From NCBI GenBank assembly GCA_002706095.1, contig PAJP01000021.1:434001-498000 (forward strand): a stretch of DNA of 64,000 nt, in the 5' to 3' direction. Of the stretch, positions 18,242-25,145 are shown one piece after another. Source of the stretch: Methylophaga sp. GTDB lineage: Bacteria > Pseudomonadota > Gammaproteobacteria > Nitrosococcales > Methylophagaceae. A model generated the notes under the pieces. That model was not told the DNA's origin and ran no database searches. It saw only the letters and a list, made by a program, of their open reading frames with translations. Positions within the stretch are counted from its first letter, which is position 1; the number at the start of each line of letters is the position of its first letter. The position numbers and the translations under genes were made by a program.

Positions 18242-18257
18242 TGTGATCATTATCACG
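18242..18257. promoter_or_regulatory. CRP/Vfr-like binding site
   Basis: TGTGA-N6-TCACG at 18242-18257 matches the CRP consensus TGTGA-N6-TCACA at nine of ten core positions. It lies in the middle of the divergent region between the VPLPA-CTERM genes at 17903 and 18497. Cyclic-AMP control of surface-protein expression would follow. No crp gene is in the window. Confidence 0.5.
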
Positions 18258-18339
18258 CGATCAAGCAAATGCTGTGCGTTACATCCCAGATTTAACTAAC
18301 TGGTGTGGTTCTGAAATTCAGTGATTTGTACCATCGAGT

Positions 18340-18392
18340 CATCTGAAATAGTTCAGATGGTCACATCATTAGTTATTTGTGATGTGTTTTTT
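18340..18392 (+). terminator. Tandem hairpins with T-run just upstream of aptamer 3
   Basis: Hairpin one is CATCTGAA (18340-18347)/TTCAGATG (18352-18359). Hairpin two is CACATCA (18362-18368)/TGATGTG (18380-18386) and is followed by six T. The T-run ends only two bases before the aptamer begins at 18395. Read on the plus strand this is an intrinsic terminator placed in front of the riboswitch, so a transcript starting upstream would have to pass it. ACCATC (18330-18335) can also pair with GATGGT (18356-18361), giving an alternative fold. Confidence 0.5.
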
Positions 18393-18394
18393 AT

Positions 18395-18473
18395 AAAGCC
18401 AAACTCGTCGTGAGGCGGGGTCGGAAAGCCACGGATCTCTAATGTAATTGGAGATGGCCGGGTTGCATTGCTT
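18395..18473 (+). ncRNA. Cyclic di-GMP-I-like (GEMM) riboswitch aptamer 3
   Basis: This is the clearest of the three copies. AAAGCCAAA leads into stem CUCGUC/GGCGGG with a GUGA tetraloop, then GUCGGAAAGCCACGG, an 8-bp stem AUCUCUAA/UUGGAGAU, and GGCCGGGUUGC. An AAGC/GCUU closing pairing joins the ends. It is 23 bases upstream of the VPLPA-CTERM gene at 18497, with no terminator between, so translational control is likely. The GGCCGGGUUGC and AAAGCCACGG blocks are nearly identical to what I recall of the GEMM consensus. Confidence 0.82.
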
Positions 18474-18496
18474 CATAGATTAAATAGGAATTTATT

Positions 18497-19015
18497 ATGA
18501 AAAAAGCGATGCTATTTGCTGTAGCTCTTTTGTTTTCGGTTGGTGTTAATGCCGCTACGTTAAATTTGACTGGAATTGGTTCATCAGGTGCTTCTCAAAG
18601 CGTTGATGTAAACAACAACAGTACAGTTTTAGCAGGTGGTACTGTAGGTGAATCAAGCAGTTGGTCTTCAGGCTTCGATTTAACCTCAGACACTGATACT
18701 GCAGTAAAGGTTGAATGGTCATTTAACCCATTTACTGCTCTTGATAGTGCAGTACTTGTATTCAGTGAAATCACAGGTCCATCAGGTGGTTACACTGGTA
18801 GTACACAGTACTTCAACATCACTGGCGACTTTAGCTTTACAGCATTTTTAACTGCTGGTGTGTACTACGCTGTTGATATTATCGACGCTACATCTAGTAT
18901 TTTGAAATATGATGTATCAGTATCTGCAGTACCTGTACCAGCTGCATTATTTTTATTCGCACCAGCCTTATTAGGATTATTGGGCATGCGTAGAAAAACT
19001 GCAGTAGCAGCATAA
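18497..19015 (+). CDS. VPLPA-CTERM sorting-domain protein 3
   Basis: A 172-residue secreted protein, paralogous to the one at 16538: shared MLFAxAL signal peptide, EWSFNPFTAL block and FNITGDFSF segment. The signal peptide ends near VNA-A (about 19). The C-terminal sorting tail is VPVPAALFLFAPALLGLLGM followed by RRK. The body is rich in Ser, Thr and Gly and beta-prone. It is driven from the leader carrying aptamer 3 and ends in a strong terminator. No enzymatic function is seen; it is probably an exosortase-processed matrix protein. Confidence 0.85.
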   Translation: MKKAMLFAVALLFSVGVNAATLNLTGIGSSGASQSVDVNNNSTVLAGGTVGESSSWSSGFDLTSDTDTAVKVEWSFNPFTALDSAVLVFSEITGPSGGYTGSTQYFNITGDFSFTAFLTAGVYYAVDIIDATSSILKYDVSVSAVPVPAALFLFAPALLGLLGMRRKTAVAA

Positions 19016-19058
19016 AACTTGAAATCAAAAATCAAGTTAACAATTGTTAGTTAGATTG

Positions 19059-19085
19059 AAAGGGGAACTTCGGTTCCCCTTTTTT
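19059..19085 (+). terminator. Rho-independent terminator with UUCG tetraloop
   Basis: A 10-bp stem, 19059-19068 with 19073-19082, closed by the very stable TTCG loop and followed by T-rich sequence. It terminates the gene ending at 19015 and faces the convergent gene ending at 19109. Confidence 0.88.
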
Positions 19086-19108
19086 ATGTCTAATAAAGAT
19101 GCTCTTTT

Positions 19109-20167
19109 CTAAAACAAATCCATTTGCTTTGATGGTTTGTGAAATAAGTCGGTTCGTAGAACCAATGAAGATTGGTTTATGGGGTATTTTTTGACCGCTA
19201 CGTTGAATCGTTTTTTGATCATATCCGCATAGAACCCCTGACCTTCAAGTCTAAAACCAAACCGTGGGTCATTGGTTTTGCCATTCCTGGAATCTTTTAT
19301 GCGATTCATGACATGTTCAGCCTTATCTGGGTAATGACTGTGTAACCAATCATTGAAGAGGGGGCTGACTTCTCTTGGTAATCTCACAAAAATATATTCA
19401 ATATTTCTAGCGCCTGCTTTTGCAGAAGCATCAATAATCGCTTCTAACTCTGTATCTGTAAGAACGGGAATGACAGGGGCAATTAAAACAGAAACAGGGA
19501 TACCACTATTTTTTAGTGTGCTAATCGATTGCAGGCGTCTTTGTGCACTGCTGGCTCTTGGCTCAAGTTTTCTGGCAAGTGTTTTATCCAAGGTCGTGAT
19601 AGACAATTGCACATGTACCAGTTGTTTTTCTGCAAGTTGTTTAAGTATGTCGATATCACGTTCTATCATAGATGACTTTGTGACAATATTAACTGGATGG
19701 CTAAATTCGAGCATCACCTTGAGTATCTGTCGTGTGATTTTATGATCACGTTCTATTGGCTGATAAGGATCAGTGTTAGCGCCAAGAGATAGTATTGAGC
19801 ACTGGTAATTCTTTGCCATTAACTCATGCCGAAGTAAGTCAGCAGCGTTGGGTTTTACCGTGAGTTTTGTTTCAAAATCCAGGCCTGGAGACAATCCCAG
19901 ATAAGCGTGGGTAGGTCTGGCGTAACAATAAATGCAGCCATGCTCACAGCCACGGTAAGGGTTAATCGTTTGCTGAAATGGTAGATCAGGTGATTGGTTT
20001 CGACTGATAATTTTACGAGGTGTTTCTTCACTTACCTCTGTCGAAAGAGGACTGACTTCACTATGAAACCAGCCATCATCAACCTCAGTGCGTTGAAACT
20101 CATTAAAACGACCATCGATGTTATTTACTGAGCCACGGCCCTTGTGTCGTTTATTGTGTTCTGACAT
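19109..20167 (-). CDS. PA0069-type radical SAM protein (spore photolyase-like)
   Basis: A 352-residue radical S-adenosylmethionine protein. The cluster motif is CEHGCIYC (about residues 74-81) within NPYRGCEHGCIYCYARPTHA, typical of the SplB-like family whose Pseudomonas member is PA0069. The SAM cleavage and cluster residues are present, but the substrate is unknown. SplB itself repairs the spore photoproduct, while proteobacterial relatives are uncharacterised. The start overlaps the stop of the SIMPL gene at 20167. Confidence 0.85.
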   Translation of the reverse strand: MSEHNKRHKGRGSVNNIDGRFNEFQRTEVDDGWFHSEVSPLSTEVSEETPRKIISRNQSPDLPFQQTINPYRGCEHGCIYCYARPTHAYLGLSPGLDFETKLTVKPNAADLLRHELMAKNYQCSILSLGANTDPYQPIERDHKITRQILKVMLEFSHPVNIVTKSSMIERDIDILKQLAEKQLVHVQLSITTLDKTLARKLEPRASSAQRRLQSISTLKNSGIPVSVLIAPVIPVLTDTELEAIIDASAKAGARNIEYIFVRLPREVSPLFNDWLHSHYPDKAEHVMNRIKDSRNGKTNDPRFGFRLEGQGFYADMIKKRFNVAVKKYPINQSSLVLRTDLFHKPSKQMDLF

Positions 20168-20886
20168 TAATCAGATAAGTAATACTCTATGGTAGAAACA
20201 ACGCGTACCTTTTTTATTTGTGGATTATTGTTGTCGCGTGAACTGATGCTGAATTGGCCTTGGCGCGCCTTACGAATTTTACCCAAGGTGCTGTCTGAGT
20301 CTTGAGCGAATTTTTCTGCCACTTCACGGGCTTTACGTGTCGCTTCTTCAATCATCTGAGGCTTAATTGAATTAAGACGTGTAAATAAATACTCTGGTTG
20401 AGCCGCGTAATTATTGCCAGTTAACACAATGCCTTGCTTGCCAAGTTCAGAGAGTTGCCCCATCACTTCTCTGACGGTGTCAATGGCCTCTGAATATACA
20501 GTGACGGTCTGTACAGCCGTATATCGAAATTCAGCACGTTGATTGCCACCATATTGCTGTGCAGATTTGTCGGTGATGGCTGGCGCGCTGATGGTGACAT
20601 CATCACGTTTTATACCTTGTTGGGTCAGAAACGAAATAATGGTGTTGGTATTGCTATCAACATCATTGTATAAGCCTTGTAAATTATTACTTGCCAGAGT
20701 GAACTGGATTGGCCAGATGACGATATCTGCAGTGAACTCTTGTTCAGCTAGCCCTTTTACTGTAACTGTTCGTTCGTATTCTTTATATTCGATTGCAGCA
20801 TTAGATAGAAACCAACCCAGGGTACTAAGACCGAGAAATAAAGCGACACCAAGAATCAGACTACTGGTTTTATTGACCGATGACAT
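20167..20886 (-). CDS. SIMPL (DUF541) domain periplasmic protein
   Basis: A 239-residue protein with one N-terminal signal or anchor helix (about 9-27) and a SIMPL/DUF541 domain (RTVTVKGLAEQEFTADIVIWPIQF onward). Homologues such as E. coli YggE and BP26 are periplasmic oligomers linked to oxidative stress and immunogenicity. It shares the stop/start base with the downstream radical SAM gene. The function here is not known. Confidence 0.85.
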   Translation of the reverse strand: MSSVNKTSSLILGVALFLGLSTLGWFLSNAAIEYKEYERTVTVKGLAEQEFTADIVIWPIQFTLASNNLQGLYNDVDSNTNTIISFLTQQGIKRDDVTISAPAITDKSAQQYGGNQRAEFRYTAVQTVTVYSEAIDTVREVMGQLSELGKQGIVLTGNNYAAQPEYLFTRLNSIKPQMIEEATRKAREVAEKFAQDSDSTLGKIRKARQGQFSISSRDNNNPQIKKVRVVSTIEYYLSD

Positions 20887-20941
20887 AAGTCTCTCCTATA
20901 GCAAACGCATGAATGTCCCAGCAGTGTAAAACAATTGTTGA

Positions 20942-21934
20942 TTATGATCGACGAGAAAAGTGCTCTTTTGAAAACGCGATACGCTGTTCAAGCGTCATTT
21001 TCTTCACATTGGTTAAAGATTCAATTTTCTTGAGCCGTGGCAGTAAACCCACACCATTAGCCACTTGTATACTCAAACCAGGACGGGCGTTTAGTTCAAG
21101 TAGCATAGGGCCTTTTTTCCTATCTAAAACGATATCAGTACCTAAATAACCCAAGCCCGACATTTCATAACAGGATGCAGCCAGGTGCAGTAATTGATCC
21201 CAATGTGGCACCTGAAGATCAAGCAGGTTTCTACCTGTGTCAGGATGTAGCATAACGGGGCGGTCAAATTGAACAGCACGCACCGCACTACCATTACCAA
21301 TATCCAAACCCACACCGACGGCACCCTGATGAAGGTTCGCCTTACCGTTAGAATCAGATGTGGATAAGCGCATCATTGCCATCACAGGAAAACCTTTGAA
21401 GACAATCACCCGTGTGTCAGGTACACCTTCAAATGTATATCCATTAAAGCAATCATCGAACTGAATCAGCGCTTCAATGATGGCGACATCAGTTCGACCA
21501 CCCAGCGAAAATAGTCCCGCCAGGATATTAGAAACATGTCGCTCAAGATCAGCGAGCTTAAGAATTTGCCCATTTGCTTTGTGATACCCGAAATCATCTG
21601 ACCCCGTCACCACCAAAATACCTTTACCACCTGAACCATGTGCCGGTTTAATACAAAAACCTGCAGTATTTTTAATAATATCAAGCAGGTCATCGACCTG
21701 GTGTTGTTCAGTGATAGTGCCTATCAGGTCTGGCGCATTAACCCCCGCTTCCAGAACGATTTCTTTTGTTTGTAATTTATCATCAACAAGCGGGTAGAGA
21801 CGTCTTGGGTTGTAACGGCTTATGTAAGCAATATTTCGTTCGTTCATACCAAGCACACCAATCTTGGCTAGCTTGTTTGGGTGAACGTACCGAGACTTGA
21901 CCTCTTTCAGCCAATTCAGCACATTCAGGCTCAT
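20942..21934 (-). CDS. ATP-grasp alpha-L-glutamate ligase-like protein
   Basis: A 330-residue RimK-like ATP-grasp enzyme. GFCIKPAHGSGGKGILVV (about 90-107) is the ATP-binding loop, and a metal-binding ELNARPGLSIQVANG motif lies near 275-290. It overlaps the preceding 7TM gene by four bases (ATGA at 21931-21934) and is the third member of a conserved trio: retropepsin-like protein, inactive transglutaminase-7TM protein, then ligase. By family it should form an amide or peptide bond to a glutamate-like acceptor. The substrate is unknown. Confidence 0.86.
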   Translation of the reverse strand: MSLNVLNWLKEVKSRYVHPNKLAKIGVLGMNERNIAYISRYNPRRLYPLVDDKLQTKEIVLEAGVNAPDLIGTITEQHQVDDLLDIIKNTAGFCIKPAHGSGGKGILVVTGSDDFGYHKANGQILKLADLERHVSNILAGLFSLGGRTDVAIIEALIQFDDCFNGYTFEGVPDTRVIVFKGFPVMAMMRLSTSDSNGKANLHQGAVGVGLDIGNGSAVRAVQFDRPVMLHPDTGRNLLDLQVPHWDQLLHLAASCYEMSGLGYLGTDIVLDRKKGPMLLELNARPGLSIQVANGVGLLPRLKKIESLTNVKKMTLEQRIAFSKEHFSRRS

Positions 21935-23442
21935 AGGTGATCCTCGGTTAAAGGTTTAAAGCGTTTTAATTCGAGCAAGCGATAACCGGTGTAATTACCT
22001 GCCATCAACACCAGTCCCATTAAAATCAGCTGGATGCCGAGGAAATTGAAGGTCAAATGACGAATTAATTCGTTATTCATTGCTAAGTAGGCTAGTACAG
22101 CTACTAACAGAGAGCCTCCACCTTGAATAACTACCTGATGTGGACCTTCTTCTTCCCATAAAACTGACATCCGTTCAATGGTCCATGCCAGAATGATCAT
22201 CGGGAAGAACGTCACTTTCATACCTTCTGTTAAACCAAGCTTATAGGCAAGAATGGAGAATATCGCAATGATACCTATCACCATGATGATAACCGCGGAT
22301 ATTCGGGCGACGAGCAGCAGGTTGAGATAGGAAAGATAAGAGCGAATCAACAAGCCTGTACCCACGATCAGTAAGAAACCGACTAAGCCCGTTACCAAAC
22401 TTGTTTGAATGAAGGCCAAGGCAATCAAAACCGGCATAAACGTACCGGATGTTTTTAAGCCCACCAGAATTCGCATTAAGACAACCACTAAAACACCAAC
22501 AGGTATTAATAAAATACCTTTAAACAGTGCTTGTTCCTCAAGTGGTAGGGTATAGAGTGAAAAATTTATCAAAGCTTCATCAGCAAACTTCTGATTCAAG
22601 GCGACACCAAACGGGAGCTCTTGCTGAATCATAGAGAAAGTGACGTGTGAATTGGTTCCGCCAATCAGTTCAAGAACGGGTCCTGAATGATATTCCCAGA
22701 GTAAGACATTTTCAGGCCTGCCTTGCTCACCTGTTTCCGGGTTGAACAATTGATAGTCACTGTCATCAAATACCTGAATATAGGTGACTAACTCTTGTCT
22801 GCGACGACCGTCTTCAAGAAATAGTGCATGTACTTGGCGAGCGGGTACACCAGCTTGTTGCAGTAGTTGAACAATCCATTGCGTTTGCGGTTTCAACTGA
22901 GCTAAGAGTTCAGCGTTTTGTGATTGATTTTTAAACTCCTGAATCAATTCTCTAGCCAGGGTGTATGGCGTCGAGGAACGCTCTTGTGCTCGATCAAGTA
23001 GTTGATTAGCGGATGTCGCGTAAGGCTCTTTTTCTATGCTGACTTTTAACGCCGGAGGCTGGCTGGGTTCTGGTGGAACAGCGTAAGGGTCTAACAGCAT
23101 ATCCACTTTGTAATAAAGGGCTTGTTCGCCTGTAGCTTGCCGGATTGACCATTCGGCACGCTGACCGCCATTTTCACGTTTAGTGTAAGACAAACCATAG
23201 CCTGGGCTGGCAGTTTGTTGGCTCAGTTGCGTAAAGCCGGGTTGTGTTCCAGGTATGGCAAGTGATGCCAGCACTTCTTTATCTTGTGCATCAAACTCAA
23301 CCTTGGCTTCGATAGACCAGGTTTGACGCTGCTCCCCCGGAAGCCAAGGAATATCAAAGGTGTAATGTCTATGTAATGTTAATCCCAGGCCTGTGACAAT
23401 CAGTAAGCCCACTATCAAATAAAACGCTTTACGAGATGTCAT
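21931..23442 (-). CDS. Inactive transglutaminase fused to seven-transmembrane domain
   Basis: A 503-residue protein with an N-terminal membrane helix (about 5-22) and a periplasmic region to ~290 that includes a degenerate transglutaminase-like fold (ARQVHALFLEDGRRRQELVTY). A C-terminal block of about seven membrane helices (about 305-490) follows. The catalytic cysteine is not apparent, fitting the 'inactive transglutaminase/7TM' family. It is coupled to the ATP-grasp ligase and lies 12 bases after the retropepsin-like gene. It is possibly a receptor or scaffold for a peptide-modifying pathway. Confidence 0.84.
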   Translation of the reverse strand: MTSRKAFYLIVGLLIVTGLGLTLHRHYTFDIPWLPGEQRQTWSIEAKVEFDAQDKEVLASLAIPGTQPGFTQLSQQTASPGYGLSYTKRENGGQRAEWSIRQATGEQALYYKVDMLLDPYAVPPEPSQPPALKVSIEKEPYATSANQLLDRAQERSSTPYTLARELIQEFKNQSQNAELLAQLKPQTQWIVQLLQQAGVPARQVHALFLEDGRRRQELVTYIQVFDDSDYQLFNPETGEQGRPENVLLWEYHSGPVLELIGGTNSHVTFSMIQQELPFGVALNQKFADEALINFSLYTLPLEEQALFKGILLIPVGVLVVVLMRILVGLKTSGTFMPVLIALAFIQTSLVTGLVGFLLIVGTGLLIRSYLSYLNLLLVARISAVIIMVIGIIAIFSILAYKLGLTEGMKVTFFPMIILAWTIERMSVLWEEEGPHQVVIQGGGSLLVAVLAYLAMNNELIRHLTFNFLGIQLILMGLVLMAGNYTGYRLLELKRFKPLTEDHL

Positions 23443-23454
23443 GGCCTGGTTTCC

Positions 23455-24279
23455 TTATTTCTTCTTACTTTTACTGACTGAAGGTGCTTGTGGCTGGTTT
23501 TTAACAATTTCAGGTTTGGGTTGATTATTGTCTTTTGCCACATCTACCACAGCTACATCACGTAAGAACTCACGTCCCAGCAGGATAGGGTAGGTCATAT
23601 GGGTGCGGTCATTTAAGGTAAATTCAGCTACTTCGGTCATCTTACCCAAGCGAACAGTTAGTGAGGCTACTGGACGTTTGTCGAGTGTATCAGTCGAGGC
23701 CTGACGGATTTTGACGTAACGCACTAAGGGAGCTTCAATTTCAAAGCTATCGTCACCATCATCTGGTGCTAAACGGAAACGTACCCAGTTCTTGCCATCT
23801 TTCTCGAATGGCGTGATATCCAGCGCACTGATAGAGGATGTGGTGGCTCCGGTATCGACACGAGCCTCGTAAACACGATTGATGGCCTCAATCCACAGCC
23901 ATTCTGTTTTACCGACAACCAGTTTATTACCGATATTGTTTGTATTTACCGATGCAGCAGGTTTGGGACAAAGTGGGGGAGCAGCATCACCTTTGTGTTG
24001 TTTGACGATGACGGTATCCAGTTTGCCTTCAATCACATCAAAACGTCCATCAAACTGGCGTTGTGCTTTGCTGATCTTTTGCAGTTCATCAGCTTGTGCT
24101 GTCTCTTGCTTGTTCAAGCTTTCACATTGCTGCTGAATTTGTTGAATGAGGCGAGATTCGGTCTCTTGCAGAGATTGAGCTAACTCAGTAGGTGAGACGG
24201 GCGGTGTTTGTGGACCCTGTTGAATACAGGCGCTTAAAAATACAGTAGAAGAAGCAATCAGAACTAATAGTTTAGACAT
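23455..24279 (-). CDS. Retropepsin-like 'ATP-dependent zinc protease' family lipoprotein
   Basis: A 274-residue protein. I use the ATG at 24279 (MSKLLVLIASS, AAGGTTAT upstream), giving a lipoprotein signal with lipobox LSAC and C18 as the lipid site. A Gln-rich coiled coil (about 28-80) precedes a domain with VDTGATTSS. That aspartic-protease DTGA signature identifies the family long annotated as RimK/LysX-associated zinc protease (DUF785). LLGREFLRDVAVVDV is the second conserved strand. It is first in the trio with the 7TM and ATP-grasp genes. Peptidase activity is inferred from the motif only. Confidence 0.84.
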   Translation of the reverse strand: MSKLLVLIASSTVFLSACIQQGPQTPPVSPTELAQSLQETESRLIQQIQQQCESLNKQETAQADELQKISKAQRQFDGRFDVIEGKLDTVIVKQHKGDAAPPLCPKPAASVNTNNIGNKLVVGKTEWLWIEAINRVYEARVDTGATTSSISALDITPFEKDGKNWVRFRLAPDDGDDSFEIEAPLVRYVKIRQASTDTLDKRPVASLTVRLGKMTEVAEFTLNDRTHMTYPILLGREFLRDVAVVDVAKDNNQPKPEIVKNQPQAPSVSKSKKK

Positions 24280-24313
24280 AATAACCTTGTAAGGATAATT
24301 GATTGGATTCACT

Positions 24314-24360
24314 AAAAAATAGCGGCTATTGTAGCAGAGACGATACGTTTGATAAGCCGC
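24314..24360 (-). terminator. Possible terminator after cmoM
   Basis: On the minus strand GCGGC (24360-24356) and GCCGC (24326-24322), extended by TAT/ATA after a bulge, enclose a 25-30-base loop and are followed by TATTTTTTAG. The long loop makes it a modest candidate for ending the mfd-cmoM transcript. Confidence 0.42.
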
Positions 24361-24374
24361 GTGTTAAAAAATTC

Positions 24375-25145
24375 CTAACAATTTTCTCGTTTCGCTAATA
24401 AATGAATGTATCGGCCCATATCACGATAAACCGGCATGCGACAATATTGATGCTCTAGCTCAAACAATACGGACTCATCACTGTTGTTTCTGGCTTGTTG
24501 GCTCATGTAGTCATTAAACACTCGAATCCCTGTATGTTTCTCAATGGAGAACCCAGCATGGCGCATTTCATCAAGAATAATGTGTGGAAACTGTGGGTTT
24601 GGCGGCGTTAATTTATTACCTTTACCAATGTAACTATCATTAAGTATGGGGGGAAGTCGCCAGCCGCCTTTTAAAACGTTGCTGTAGACCATGGCATTTC
24701 TGTTGTAGAACAATAGGGATAAATAGCCACCAGGCCTAACTTTGTCCATGATTGTCTTGAGCGATGCAAGTGGTTCACTTAACCACTCCAGCACAGCATG
24801 ACACAACACTAAATCAAATGGTGGTAGCTGTTTAGCGAGACTTTGTGCTGACTCATGATAAAACGTGGCTTTGATATTGGCCTGTTCAAAATGAGTTTTA
24901 GCCGTATCAAGCATCTTTTCTGACAGATCACACAGCGTCAGTTGGTGACGATGCTCTGCCAGCCAGAGACTGATTTGCCCCTGGCCACAGCCTGCATCCC
25001 ACACTGTAATAGGCGATGTGACAGCGAATTGGGCCAGGTCTTCTTTTAATAAACGTAACCGCCATTCGCCTTTAACAGTATCGTAGATTTTACTTTCAAA
25101 CCTATCGAATAAATCATCGAAATTACGATCGTGTTGAATGGTCAT
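24375..25145 (-). CDS. cmoM: tRNA 5-carboxymethoxyuridine methyltransferase CmoM
   Basis: A 256-residue class I SAM methyltransferase. Motif I is VWDAGCGQGQ (about 43-52), followed by LCDLSEKML, LCHAVLEWL and LLFYNRNAM. The C-terminal VFNDYM and GRYIHLLAKR match E. coli CmoM (formerly SmtA) throughout. CmoM methylates cmo5U34 in wobble-position tRNAs. It overlaps mfd by four bases (25142-25145), so the two are cotranscribed. Confidence 0.9.
   Translation of the reverse strand: MTIQHDRNFDDLFDRFESKIYDTVKGEWRLRLLKEDLAQFAVTSPITVWDAGCGQGQISLWLAEHRHQLTLCDLSEKMLDTAKTHFEQANIKATFYHESAQSLAKQLPPFDLVLCHAVLEWLSEPLASLKTIMDKVRPGGYLSLLFYNRNAMVYSNVLKGGWRLPPILNDSYIGKGNKLTPPNPQFPHIILDEMRHAGFSIEKHTGIRVFNDYMSQQARNNSDESVLFELEHQYCRMPVYRDMGRYIHLLAKRENC

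Noticed and set aside
18340..18392. Tandem hairpins as an ANTAR (NasR/NasT-type) target
   Set aside because: The loops are 4 and 11 bases and lack the hexaloop with A at position 1 and G at position 4. The adjacent gene is not nitrogen-related.
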